Shown: positions 34,953 through 44,879 of the stretch, in pieces | How positions within the stretch are numbered: position 1 is the first letter of the stretch | How the letters are laid out: each line of letters begins with the position of its first letter | Assembly (NCBI GenBank): GCA_025345505.1 | Contig: JANVCC010000153.1 | Location: forward strand, 1 to 64,000 | From: Todiramphus chloris collaris | Lineage: Eukaryota > Chordata > Aves > Coraciiformes > Alcedinidae | DNA length: 64,000 nt | Direction of reading: 5' to 3' | Made by a program: the position numbers and the translations under genes | The notes under the pieces: generated by a model | Told to the model about the DNA's origin: nothing | Seen by the model: the letters and a program-made list of their open reading frames with translations, nothing else | Database searches by the model: none

Positions 34953-35879
34953 TGTTCTGATTGGAGGTGATAAAATTATTTCAGTACAGGAGACACAGGA
35001 AAAGATTATACAGCACTTTGTCAGAGTCTTTGGGGTTGCAGATACCCGAGGAAAAAATACAAATTGCTGTGAATGAGGTGAATTTTTTGGGGATCTGGTG
35101 GAAAGGAGGATCAGTTTGTATTCCTCAGGACATCCTCTTTATCCTATCAGATAAAGATACCAGAAAATAAAAAGGAGCTGCAGCATGCTTTGGGATTATT
35201 GGTCTTCTGGAGAAAACATATCCCAGACTTTGCAATAATTGCACGGCCCTTATATGACCTACTGTGAAAATGAGCAATTTGTGAATGGACTCAGGTCCAT
35301 GATGAAGCATTACAGCTTTTGGTGTTTGAAGCAAGCACCCACCAGGCTTTGGGCCCTATCCACCCCACTGACCCTGTCCATATTGAATGGGGGTTTGCAA
35401 GCTTGGGGTTGTCAGTTCATTTCTGGCAGAAGGGGCCAGAAGGTCCCATCCGCCCGATTGGACTCTACTGCAGAAGCTTTAAGGATGCTAAGAAACGTTA
35501 CTCCAGCTGGGAGAAGGGGCTATTTATAGTGAGTTTAGCTTTTAGAGAAGTAGAGCGGACTATACACCAACAATCTATAATTTTAAGAGGACCTTTTAAA
35601 GTAACTAAACCTGTGTTGGCTGGAACTCCCCAGCCTGATGGGGTAGCCCATACTGTGAGGAAGTGGTATGCTAAGATCGAACATTATTGTAGTGTTTTTA
35701 CGGTTACTGAAGGTACCCCCAAGGTGTTAAGCATCCAGGAAGAGATAACAAACCTGTGGGAGGAGGATGCCCCCTTCCCTTCTGTTATCAAAACGGCCCC
35801 GCCTTTCTCGGAGGAGCTGCAGAATGTGTGGTTCACAGACGCCTCTGCAAAGAGGGGGGGCAAACAGTGGAAATACTGA
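34953..35879 (+). pseudogene. Provirus B reverse transcriptase C-terminal part and RNase H start
   Basis: After several frame changes (34953-35230) the thumb is readable as KELQHALGLLVFWRKHIPDF. The connection domain runs from 35319: SVHFWQKGPEGPIRPIG, SFKDAKKRYSSWEKGLF. The RNase H start is FTDASAKRGG near 35837. A TGA stop at 35877-35879 is followed by the rest of RNase H in the same frame. Confidence 0.82.
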
Positions 35880-36275
35880 GAGGTGGCTATTAATGCAGAT
35901 ACTAAGAGGGAAATCATCACCGAAGGTGAAGGCAGTGCCCAAGCTGGGGAGCTAGTGGCAGTATGGAGTGTGTTCAATAGTGCGGAAGAAACAAAGGCTC
36001 CAGTGCATATTTACACCGATTCATTTGCAGTGTTCAAAGGGTGCACAGAATGGCTGCCCTTTGGGGAACAGAACAACTGGGAGGTTGATCGAGTGCCAGT
36101 GTGTCAAAAGGAGAAGTGGCAAGAGATCTTGGATATTGCCAAACGTGGAGATTTTGCAGTAGCCTGGGTACCTTCTCACCAGAAAGGAGGCACTCTGACA
36201 GGCGAATGGAATAATAGGGCAGATGAGCTGGCCAGAATTGCCCCTTTGCAGGAGGAAGATCAAATGGAAGAGTAA
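35880..36275 (+). pseudogene. Provirus B RNase H
   Basis: This continues the frame of the preceding piece. The RNase H acidic residues are in place: AGELVAVWS (Glu), IYTDSFAVF (Asp) and NNRADELAR (Asp), with WVPSHQKGG before the last, as in gammaretrovirus-type RNase H. Only the stop just upstream separates it from the first catalytic Asp. Confidence 0.85.
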
Positions 36276-36292
36276 TGGGATAGGCTCTTGGA

Positions 36293-37093
36293 ATGGTTAA
36301 ACGAGGCCATACAGGGTCTAATGATTTACACAAAAAGGCACATGCCAGAGGCTGGCCCATCACTCGGGAAGCTTCTAAGACCTGTATTTCAGCTTGTGAA
36401 CAATGCAGACTTCGACTGGAACGACATCCTATGGAAGAATCTCCCCTGCATTTAAGAGATAAAAGAGCTCTCTGGGAAACTTGGCAGATCGATTACATCG
36501 GGCCTTTCCAAAAATTGGAAGGGAAACAATATGTGTTAGTAGGTGTGGAAGTGATTTCTGTCTTAGTTCAGGCTGCAGCATTTCCCCGGGCAACCGGGGA
36601 AAATACAATAAGAGCCCTGAAAATGTGGTTTAGCTCCCTCCCTAAACCTGATTCTATTCAACCAGATAATGGTAGCCATTTTACTGCAACCAAAGTGCAG
36701 GAATGGGTGAGGGAAGAAGGAATCAAGTGTGTATTTCATACCCATATTATCCCCAGGCTAATGGGATAGTGGAACAAACTAATGGGCTTTTAAAAACCCC
36801 ACAAGCCACATTGGGCGGAGAGCATTTGGGATGCAGTTACTGGGGTTAATGATCGCTGGGGAGTGAATGGATGCCCCCGGCTGAATGCCTTTTGTCCTAA
36901 ACCCCTGACTTTAACCCCAAAATCTCAAACTTCCAGCACTGCTGGAGAACCAGCCTTTTCTCCTGGACAACCAGTTCTGGTAGAAATGACTACCATTGGA
37001 GCAGTTCCCCTTGTGCTCACTGAACCCCTCAACAAATATGCCTGGAAGGCAAAAGATGCCTGTGGGAAATTTCACAGGATTCACACTAAATAG
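36293..37093 (+). pseudogene. Provirus B integrase
   Basis: The zinc-binding part (GHTGSNDLHKKAHARGW, then CISACEQCR: HHCC) and core (WQIDYIGPFQ first Asp, IQPDNGSHF second Asp) are in one frame to 36769. The region with the catalytic Glu follows out of frame near 36765-36790. The C-terminal piece (PGQPVLVEMTTIGAVPLV, near 36960-37020) lies in the frame ending at 37093. Two frameshifts and a stop make it a pseudogene. Confidence 0.85.
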
Positions 37094-37166
37094 ATTGTTC
37101 CCTCCTTCTAAATCGAGAAGCAAATTTGTCTCTTGTTTCACTTTCAGGAGGAAGCAAGCGACCCAG

Positions 37167-38051
37167 ATGCACCGGATGTGTATGTTATTTTTGACTATGT
37201 TATTTTGGGGACTTATCTGTAAGAGTGAAGAAGGGATAATTTCCACCTCCCTTGACCCACATGATCCCTTTGAGGATAATGAATTTATTACGTTAGAAAA
37301 AACAATCAGTCAAACCTTTAATTTGAGCCACTGTTGGGTTTGTGGAGGACCTTTAGGTTCATCAAGCTGGCCATGGGCCTCTACACCCCTCACTGCAGCA
37401 CAAATCGTAAGCAATTACAGTGACACCGATAGCACCACCTGGAGTGAGGATGAGAAGTGGCCAATTCAGTTTCCTGTTGAACGCAGGTATAGTTTCAATC
37501 GCACCCAGGAGAGAGGGGTGAATGTGGGGGAAAGCAGGTGTCAATGGACACTTACATATAAATTTGTTAAAACAATTAATACGAATAGTGGTATTCATAT
37601 ATGGATGTGGCTTGATAAAAATGGACGTAACAGAGGGTTTAAGGGATATTGGTCAAACAAAAATGAAACCACGTTTCTCCAATGGTCTAAAAACTATGTT
37701 TACAATCGAACCTGTAAGTGGAAAAACAACCATGGTGCCTGGTATTGTACTGGCCTGACAAATGGCAATCCTAACTCTTTATTGTCCCTTTGGGAAATGA
37801 TAACACAACTTATTTCCAGCTCCCAAAGTTTGCAGCTGGACCATTTGCTAACATTGCCAAAGCCAAAAAGGAACAAGGATTTGTGGACATACTGCTTACA
37901 AGCAGCTACCAGCAAAGTGGTCTGGGATTTGCTATGTGGGAATTATCCGACCTCTATTTTTCCTTCTTCCAGAGGCAAGTGGTCCTCAATTGGGAATAAG
38001 ACTGGGGGACACAATAATCTGGGGGACACAAGGATTACCCGCGACAAGTGA
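37167..38051 (+). pseudogene. Provirus B env, surface subunit
   Basis: The ATG at 37167 is chosen because it begins a signal peptide (MHRMCMLFLTMLFWGLI), overlapping the end of pol in another frame as usual. A CWVCGG motif (CXXC) lies near residue 57, and several N-X-S/T sites follow (NLSH, NYSD, NRTQ, NETT, NRTC). A frame slip is likely near 37770-37790, because a different frame then reads more protein-like (TYFQLPKFAAGPFANIAKAK). The frame ends with TGA at 38049, and further stops occur at about 38085 and 38097. Confidence 0.83.
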
Positions 38052-38099
38052 TCTCTTGGGATTAACATAGGTGGAAGGCAAAAGTGGTGAGAAAAGGAG

Positions 38100-38705
38100 T
38101 AGCCCCCTGAAAGAATAATTCAGCATTATGGGCCTGATACTTGGAACCCCTATGAACCCATATCCAGGGCAAGGGAACCAATTTATAATCTGAACCGCAT
38201 AATTCGATTGCAAGCAGTTTTGGAAATTATTTCCAATAAAACTACTAATGCCATAGATCTTTTAACTCGACAGTCCCAAGAGATGCCCACTGCAATCCTT
38301 CAGCACTGCATGGTTTTGGATTATTTGCTGGCCAAAGAGGGAGGATTATGTGGTAAATTAAATGTCTCTAATTCTTGTTTGGAAATTGATGACGTAGGTG
38401 AGGTGGTTTACCGACTGACCAGAGATATTAGAAAACTAGCCCATGTTCCTGTTCAAAACTGGAATGGCTGGAATGGTGATTTATGGTCCTGGCTACCAGG
38501 AAAACTATGGGTAAAACAGCTTTTGTTTTATCTGCTATGTGCATTTGCTGCTTTGATGTTCCTGCCTTGTGCTATCTCGTGCTTGATACATCTAATCCAA
38601 AGTGTTGTAAGCAACATGAAAACGATTACTATAACCTCATCTGATGGTGTAAAACAGATCAGGTTCATAACTCCGACCAAGAATTCAAGCATGGAGATTG
38701 TGTAA
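38100..38705 (+). pseudogene. Provirus B env, transmembrane subunit
   Basis: The same frame as the surface subunit. Leading helix: NLNRIIRLQAVLEIISNKTT. Then AILQHCMVLDYLLAKEGG, followed by LCGKLNVSNSC, where the usual CX6CC is replaced by a wider C-X8-C spacing. A tryptophan-rich membrane-proximal segment (WNGWNGDLWSWLPGKLW) precedes a membrane span (LLFYLLCAFAALMFLPCAIS) and a cytoplasmic tail of about 45 residues. From 38208 to the stop at 38703 it is open. The stops just upstream break the full env. Confidence 0.83.
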
Positions 38706-39295
38706 ACTTTTCCCTGAATATCTTCTTTTCCTGGTAACTCTTTCAAAGCCATTTTGGACCCACACTAGGTACGATGGGCCCAAAACAAGCATGCACCCTA
38801 GGTTAGGGGCATGGAAATGTATTTTCTTACTTACCCTGACCTCAACAAGAGCAGATCATGTGTCTGATAGCTCCAGACAAGGCTGCAATCGCCTGCTTCG
38901 TCTTTTCAAAAAACTCATCATAAAATGCATCATGTGTATGTGCTTGTACCAATTTTCTTTGCAGCCTTAACCTTGTTAACTATTGTTCTTGTAATAATTG
39001 TTTTCTGTCCCTGTCAATGTACCCCCTATAAATGTCCATGCGGACAATCATCCCCTTCATCTGATCTCTCTCCAATAGAAACAGATGTGTAGCTAATGTA
39101 AAATGAATTGTTAAGGAATTGTTAGAAGATTGTTGAATTGTTATTATTGAAAATATTGTTGAAGTTATTGTTAATTTGAAAAATATTAGTAGTTGTTTCT
39201 ATCCCTTTTCCTCTTTCTCTCTCTCTCTATCTCTCTTTCTCTCATGCCACCACGGAGAATCCTCTCTGATACAGCAATGTAGAGTCACGGGGTGG
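38706..39295 (+). other. Provirus B 3' untranslated region
   Basis: Non-coding sequence between env and the 3' LTR. It has TG-rich and TTATTG-rich parts (39100-39185) and a (CTCTTT)n-like pyrimidine tract at 39199-39243. The last bases before the LTR, TCACGGGGTGG, take the place of a polypurine tract but are not purely purine. A near-identical TCACGGGGTG lies at 49221-49230. Confidence 0.6.
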
Positions 39296-39919
39296 TGTCA
39301 GAGGGGGTGACAAGGGCAGTGTAGTGTATGCCTCAACATTGCTGTATCAGTGTGAACAGACTGCAAACTACAAACTGGACGACAGTTTGTCCAAGGGAAT
39401 GACAAAGCAACCTGGCTCTATCAGTGGGGACAGGCTCCAAACCACGAACTGGACCTCAGCTTGCCAGAAATGGTGCCTTATCAGGGTGGAACGCTGCATC
39501 CGCATCCCTACACATGAGCCCAGGCCCAGGGCCTGGAAGACCGAGGGGTCTGGAGACTCCTGAAAACCCACCTGAGGCCCCTCAGAGACGGTGTTGGGCA
39601 TGCGTGCCACCGACAGGTGGTAGATGTGGATAAGCAGGACAGTCCCTGATAAAAAAGCAGGAACCACAAACATCAAACGGAACATTCTCCCACTGGACCT
39701 GAAAGCACATCGGACTGATGGGACGCCGCAGATCCGTGATGGTAGCTATCGCAACTGACTCTTAACTTCCTTCCTTTGCTTTTTCTCTTTCTCTCTCTGC
39801 TTTGCAAACTTTTGTTGGGCAAATAAAGCCACTTGGCACTTTGACTCCATTTTGAGTCTTAATTCTGTTCCCAAGAATATGAACAAAATCTTGCTCTGGT
39901 TTATGACCAGCACATGACA
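39296..39919 (+). repeat. Provirus B 3' LTR
   Basis: 624 bp, homologous along its full length to the 5' LTR (TGTCAGAGGGGG to CAGCACATGACA). It has an AATAAA signal at about 39822-39827 and a slightly longer pyrimidine tract. The GGGAC duplication follows and the sequence returns to gag of element A. Confidence 0.93.
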
Positions 39920-39924
39920 GGGAC

Positions 39925-40220
39925 ACAGGCCAGGAGTGTTGACAGGAAAACTTTGATAAAATACTGTGATCAGTGGTGGCCTTTATATAAACTAGAAGAA
40001 GGAGACAAATAGCCTATTAATTGGACCTTGAATTATTATACTTTGTTACAACTGATGATGGAGGGAAGGGAAATGGGAAGTTATTGATGCAGATATGTTT
40101 TTCCTTTTATGAAAACACCCAGAGTGGCAAAAAGATTTGAGAGTACAACACACCAGACAAGATCCTCTAGTTTTGTCTTTAGAAAAGGAAAAAAGGACTA
40201 GGAAGCTCTGTAGAAGGAAG
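39925..40220 (+). pseudogene. Element A gag, continuation after provirus B
   Basis: Translation gives YCDQWWPLYKLEEGDK, a stop, then PINWTLNYYTLLQL, which is gamma-type matrix sequence that follows directly on the piece before 23148. Several stops are present. The stretch ends at the solo LTR at 40221. Confidence 0.72.
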
Positions 40221-40793
40221 TGAAGTGAGGGGGACAGTATTCTGCTTGAAAGATAATGAAGCAAGTTGAGCAACCATTGTTATCCTGGGGCATCCTCAGA
40301 TAAACAGGAGACAGGATGCTGAGGCCTTGAAACAAGCTTGATGGGCCTTAGCTCATCTTGCATGGCTTGTAGATAAGGGAAGATTACTCCAAGACAGGGA
40401 GGAATAAAGAAGAGCCTCCCCCCCAGTCTTGTGATCTCTGACTCATTGCAACTCTGCATCCTGAGACAAAAGGTGAAAAGTACACCTTGAGGAAGACTGA
40501 GAGCCTTCCTCCCGAAGACCCCTGCCCACGACCACCAGACAGCATTGCGCAAGTGCCAATGGGAGGAGGCCTATGATAATGAGTTCCCGGAACTGATTAT
40601 AATAATTCAACCCCATATCATGAATATGTAACTAACTCTGTTAAATATGCATGATTCCATGTCATAAATACCTGCTCGATGGACATTTCGGTGTGCAAGT
40701 TAGGAGGAACGATCCCCCTTGCACCTGGCGCCGTAATAAACATACCTGCTTTATAACCTTTCACGGGTTGGAGAGTTTGTTTTCCGCACGTCA
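40221..40793 (+). mobile_element. Solo LTR S3 in element A gag
   Basis: 573 bp with ends TGAAGTGAGG and CCGCACGTCA. GAAG precedes (40217-40220) and follows (40794-40797), a 4-bp duplication typical of class I ERVs. GTAATAAACATACC near 40733-40740 supplies the polyadenylation signal in plus orientation. It separates gag matrix from nucleocapsid of A. Confidence 0.82.
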
Positions 40794-40797
40794 GAAG

Positions 40798-41182
40798 GAG
40801 AGGCACATTGGGTGTAAACCAGTGTGCATATTTTAACCAGGATGGACACTGGAAAAACAAATGCCCAAAGCACAGGCAGGCTCTGATTGTGGAAGTAGAT
40901 TGATGGGGACCTGAGGCATCTACCCTAGCGGATCCACTGGTTAAAATAAAGATAGGGAAAACATGAAAGGAGGTAGAATTTCTAGTTGATACAGGAGCTT
41001 TTTCTGTTTTGAATCAAGAATTAACATCTGTAGATAAGAATTTTCTATGTGTAATGGCAGCCACTGGCTAACCAGAAAAAACAGTTTTTGAAACCACTTA
41101 GGTTTAAATTGGGAAAAAAATTGGAAAACACTGATTTCAATATTTGCCAAATTCTCCTAAACCCTTGTTAGGGTGGGATTTG
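40798..41182 (+). pseudogene. Element A nucleocapsid and protease
   Basis: A single zinc-knuckle remnant (CAYFNQDGHWKNKC, near 40829-40870), with the second cysteine of CCHC displaced or lost, fits the one-knuckle gammaretroviral nucleocapsid. The protease active site EVEFLVDTGAFSVLNQ follows at about 40972-41020, and the PLLGWDLC end block is near 41163-41186. Stops occur between them. The antisense LTR S2 cuts the sequence at 41183, and no A polymerase is present downstream. Confidence 0.8.
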
Positions 41183-41771
41183 TGTCTTGGTTTGAAAAGA
41201 CAGGTGTCTGCCAAGGAAGGCAGGAGCCCCCCTTGGAATGGAAAAAATGCAACCCCCTCCCCTCCGAATGCTTATAATTCTGAAATGAAAGGGCTTTCAG
41301 GCAAAGATGAGGAATAGGAATAACAGTTCTTTACTAAATATATATATAAAACAAGGCAAACAAACAACAATAACTGTGGTAGTAACAACAAACAGAGCCA
41401 GGAACCCAGTGTCAAGCTCTCGGGTGGCTCCCGGTGAGCAGGGAGGGCACAATGGTCTCCCTGCTGCTCTGGAGCCAGCTCAGTCCTCACGTGGCAATGG
41501 CCAATGAAAAGCCCGTTTCACAAACCCCCTTGCGCAGCCGATCCCAGTGTCCAGCAGGATCCCCGGAGACAGGAGGGGCAGAAGGAGAATGGGAGATGTA
41601 GTGGGGACGACTTCTCTCCACCACCAAGGCAGCTTCTCCTCACCTCGAATGCAGGAAGGAGCAAAACAAGAGCCCTAGGGGCTCTACCCAACCCCCTTTA
41701 TTCGGCTGGCTGGGCCCCTCCTCCTGTGGCCAGGTCTTTTTGTCTTTCTTAAGTACAGCAATTTGTCTCCT
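41183..41771 (-). mobile_element. Antisense LTR S2, truncated, same family as S1
   Basis: The plus strand starts TGTCTTGGTTTG, the reverse complement of the end of solo LTR S1 (21090-21819), and follows it through the GC-rich part. It stops at 41771 against the 5' LTR of provirus C, about 75 bp short of the family's other end. The missing piece is not seen on the far side of C, so a deletion accompanied or followed C's arrival. Confidence 0.87.
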
Positions 41772-42588
41772 TGTCCTGGTTTGAGTGAAAACAGAACTAA
41801 TTCTGTTCAGTAATTTTACTTTTTAGCTCAATTCTTTTAATTAACTGCACTTTCTGAAGTTAGCAGCCTGTTCTCACAGACAGTGTCTGCTTCTAGCAGT
41901 GATAACACCTTATGTTTAGAGTTACTACCAGGGATTGGTATGCAGACCAGAGGCCACTGCTGGGTCTTGTGTATCACAGTGGGGGCTGCAGAAAGTGAAA
42001 GGCTGCACCTTCAAGGAGGAGTGGACAGGACGGGTGACTCTGAACTGACCAGCGAGGGATTCCATCCCATATACGCCATATTTGGTCTAGAGCTGAGAGA
42101 CCTGAAGGGTCTCTGGGCTCTTCTCCCCTCTTGGACTGCCTTGCCAGCTTTTGCTTGGCTTGCCTCGGGTCCTCTTTCAGTTCCTTCCTCAGAGCACCCA
42201 AGGAGGACTCTGTCCATTCTGCCTTCGATCCAATCTGCGTGTTCCTGAACCCGGTACCAGAATCCAGCTCCTGAACCCAGCTCCCGTCTGCTGTGGGGCT
42301 CAGTCTGGGACTGCCCTGGTGCCTGCTCCACAGCATCAGTGGTGACGGTGATGTAATTACCATCAGGGGGGTTGGGTTCGATACTGGTTTTGTATATATT
42401 TGTATATATTCAATATTTTTTTTAATAATTATTCATTTCATTTTCATTAAAGCTGTTCTAGTTTCCTTTTCTAATCGTTAAGTCTCTCTCCCTTATTCCC
42501 TTTCTCTTTCCCCTCTGGAGAGGGAGGGGGGTTAACAGAGAGTGTCTGTTATAGGTCTAAGGGGCTGCCCTGACCCTAAACCATGACA
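41772..42588 (+). repeat. Provirus C 5' LTR
   Basis: 817 bp, TGTCCTGGTTTGAG to CTAAACCATGACA, the same family as the solo LTR at 3596-4401. The middle part is GC-rich. A TATATTTGTATATATT stretch near 42394-42411 and ATTAAAG near 42447 could serve as promoter and polyadenylation signals. Confidence 0.92.
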
Positions 42589-42595
42589 GATTTAT

Positions 42596-42613
42596 TGGCG
42601 CCCAACGTGGGGC
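42596..42613 (+). promoter_or_regulatory. Primer binding site of provirus C (tRNA-Lys1,2)
   Basis: TGGCGCCCAACGTGGGGC begins 7 bp after the LTR and is a perfect 18-base match to the complement of the vertebrate tRNA-Lys1,2 3' end. Foamy viruses and some lenti- and betaretroviruses use this tRNA, whereas the name-giving mammalian ERV-L uses tRNA-Leu. Confidence 0.9.
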
Positions 42614-42731
42614 ACAATCAGAGCTCTGATAGATTGCCAAAATAGTTCAAATTCCGTTTTGCTTGCTTCAGTGAGTATCACCTTTTTTCCTGAGTGTCTT
42701 TAAGAATTGGAAACTAAAACAGATTGCCTAA

Positions 42732-43490
42732 ATGATGTCATTTCTGAGAGCAGTGTCCATTCATCTCTTTTTAGCATTTCTTTCAGAGTTAAATGCTGTA
42801 CTGTTCCCTTACGTGCCATACGCGTTATGTTACTCTTTGCTTGTTCTCACCGTTTATCAGAAAGCTCTTGGGCTTGGGCACTGGGCAAAAGCCTCTGCTT
42901 TCCTATGGTGTTTATCTCTGATTTATGTTGCACTGAATTGGGCAGCGAGTGTGTCTCGGTACTACGGGCATTACATAGTGGATTTTATTACTAGGAATAC
43001 TTTTGGTTTTATCTTGGGTATTTATACTGCTCCGCACTATGCTAATCTGACTACACCAGAGTTTAGAACTCCAAATTGTGAGGACTGTGGATCTGGTTAT
43101 TCCCAAAAGATCATATTATTATTATTAATTTCTAGTATCTTCACCATGTGGCATCAGATTAGTCATCAGTGCAGTAACACAGGTCGGGTAGCCACCAAAA
43201 AACGTAGATTGCGTGCTGCTTCCTTGACACATTCTGTGATACGCTCTGTATGCAGGAAACATGCCGCGACTGTTCAGTCTCCACAGGCCCCCCCAATGAG
43301 CCCTCCTGCTGCGCCAGCTCCAAACCCAAGCACCATGGCTACTCAGTCTCTGCAGGCCCCCCCCAACAAGCCCTGCTGCTGCTGCTCCTCCTGTTCTCAA
43401 AACAAGAGCTGCTGCTGCTCCAACTCCCACAACAAGCACTGGAGCTGCTCCAGCTTCAGCAGCAAAGCCGGCAGCTACACCCACAGCTAG
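42732..43490 (+). pseudogene. Provirus C gag N-terminal part with multi-pass hydrophobic region
   Basis: 252 codons from the ATG at 42732. Residues about 7-41, 53-73 and 125-140 are strongly hydrophobic (VSIHLFLAFLSELNAVLF, ASAFLWCLSLIYVALNWAAS, KIILLLLISSIFTMW), with a weaker stretch near 85-100. This predicts a polytopic membrane segment. A basic cluster KKRRLRAAS and a Pro/Gln/Ala-rich part follow. At a run of C around 43358-43366 the frame changes: the Pro/Ala-rich text continues in the frame of the next piece, so both belong to one ancestral gag. Cysteine-rich residues after the C run are an out-of-frame artefact. Confidence 0.75.
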
Positions 43491-43491
43491 T

Positions 43492-44862
43492 GTGACCACT
43501 CCCACTCAAACTGCACCTGTACAAGTTGCTCCTGTGAAGAAAAGAAAACAAACAAAACAGACAAATCCAGCAACAGATCATGGAGATAGCCCTTCTCAAG
43601 CTGAATCTGAGTCAGAACCAGATGCAAAACCTGATGCCACTGCAACTGGAAAGAAACACCTAACAAAAACAGATTGCCCAGTGTGGTCAGATGACAGTGG
43701 AGCAGGCCCTTCTAAAGCAAACCCATCAGATGTGGAGTCATCAGATGCAGAGGGTACCAACAAATCTTTACCTACGAAGGAGATGAGAAATCTGAGAAAG
43801 GACTATAGCCACCATGAAGGTGAGACACTGATCACTTGGCTACTCTGATGCTGGGATACTGGTGCCCACAGCATCAAACTGAATGGAAGAGAAGCCAGGC
43901 AGCTGGGATTCCTGGACAGAGGTGGAGGCATTGATCAAGAGCTTGCAAGAAAGAGCAACACTATCAGTCTCTGGAGAAGACTCTTGTCAGCTGTAAAATC
44001 CAGGTACCCTTATAAGGAGGACATCGATTGCCGCCCAAGCAAATGGACCACCATGGAGAAAGGTATGAAGTACTTGAGAGAGTTAGCTGTGCGACAGGTG
44101 ATCTATGGTGACAGGCGAATAGTGAACCCTGATGCAATCCCATGCCAGTGACCCATCTTGCAGAAGTTTGTGCGGAGTGCCCCATCAGCATATTCCCACA
44201 CATTGTCAACATTGGTCTGGGGAACAGATGAAGAGGTACCGACTGTGACAGAAGTGGCCAAGAGAGTATGACAGTATGAAGACAATGTCTCTGGTCCTCT
44301 ACATGTCTGTGTATCAGCCCTGGAGAGATCAGTTGAAAAACTGGTTGCAAAAATAGAGAGAAGGGAGAAAAGATCCTATTCATCCCCTCAGTGGACCCGT
44401 GTTGAAGCCACTAGGAGAATGTGCTCTTCTTCGAGACCAGCTAAACAGGAATAGTACATGTCACGACGTACCCTGTGGTCTCTTCTCCGTGCCTTTGGAG
44501 AGAAAATGAGCAGATGGGATAGAAAACCTACCACTGCTCTACAGGCACGAGTATTCTACTTACACGGTAAAACAAAGAGAAGAGAGAATTCTTCCAGAAG
44601 GAAGGCTGCTCCAGTCCACTATGAGCAGTCCTCTGGTCCAACTACATGGGCCTCAGGTCAAAACGTGAGTAGGGGGAATGAAAATGTGATTCCTGTAATC
44701 AATACCAATTCTTTAAATAATGTAAATCCTGTAAATAATGCAAATCCTGTCAACGGTGTAATTCCTATGATCTGCATGTACCCTGTCAACCAGATGAACC
44801 ATGTAAACCCAGTGAACTTCACAAACCCAGTTACTAATTATGGACAATACCCTCAGAATTAG
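43492..44862 (+). pseudogene. Provirus C gag, central and C-terminal part
   Basis: One frame runs from the Pro/Thr-rich linker to 44862 with four internal stops (TGA 43846, TGA 44149, TGA 44269, TAG 44452). An acidic Ser/Asp-rich segment (SQAESESEPDAKPD) is followed by capsid-like helices (GMKYLRELAVRQVIYGD) and a C-terminal Asn/Pro/Val repeat (INTNSLNNVNPVNNANPVNG). No CCHC knuckle is seen, as in spuma-type Gag. Confidence 0.75.
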
Positions 44863-44879
44863 AGGAGCCCTGCCTGCAG

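Larger units (their letters stand above)
23149..39919 (+). mobile_element. Provirus B: full-length class I ERV inserted in A's gag
   Basis: Two LTRs (23149-23759 and 39296-39919) bracket gag, pro, pol and env remnants in the normal order. GGGAC lies immediately before (23144-23148) and after (39920-39924), a 5-bp target duplication. By manual comparison the LTRs differ at about 34 of 605 aligned positions (about 5.6 percent) plus a few indels. The primer site resembles tRNA-Ser. Gag is interrupted by provirus D. Every gene is broken by stops or frameshifts. B accounts for about 8.4 kb of its own sequence once D is excluded. Confidence 0.92.

Noticed and set aside
43250..43495. Cys-rich and Leu-rich alternative frames after the run of C in provirus C gag
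   Set aside because: Out-of-frame readings of GCTGCTGCT-type codons. The Pro/Ala-rich frame that continues into gag is the natural one.
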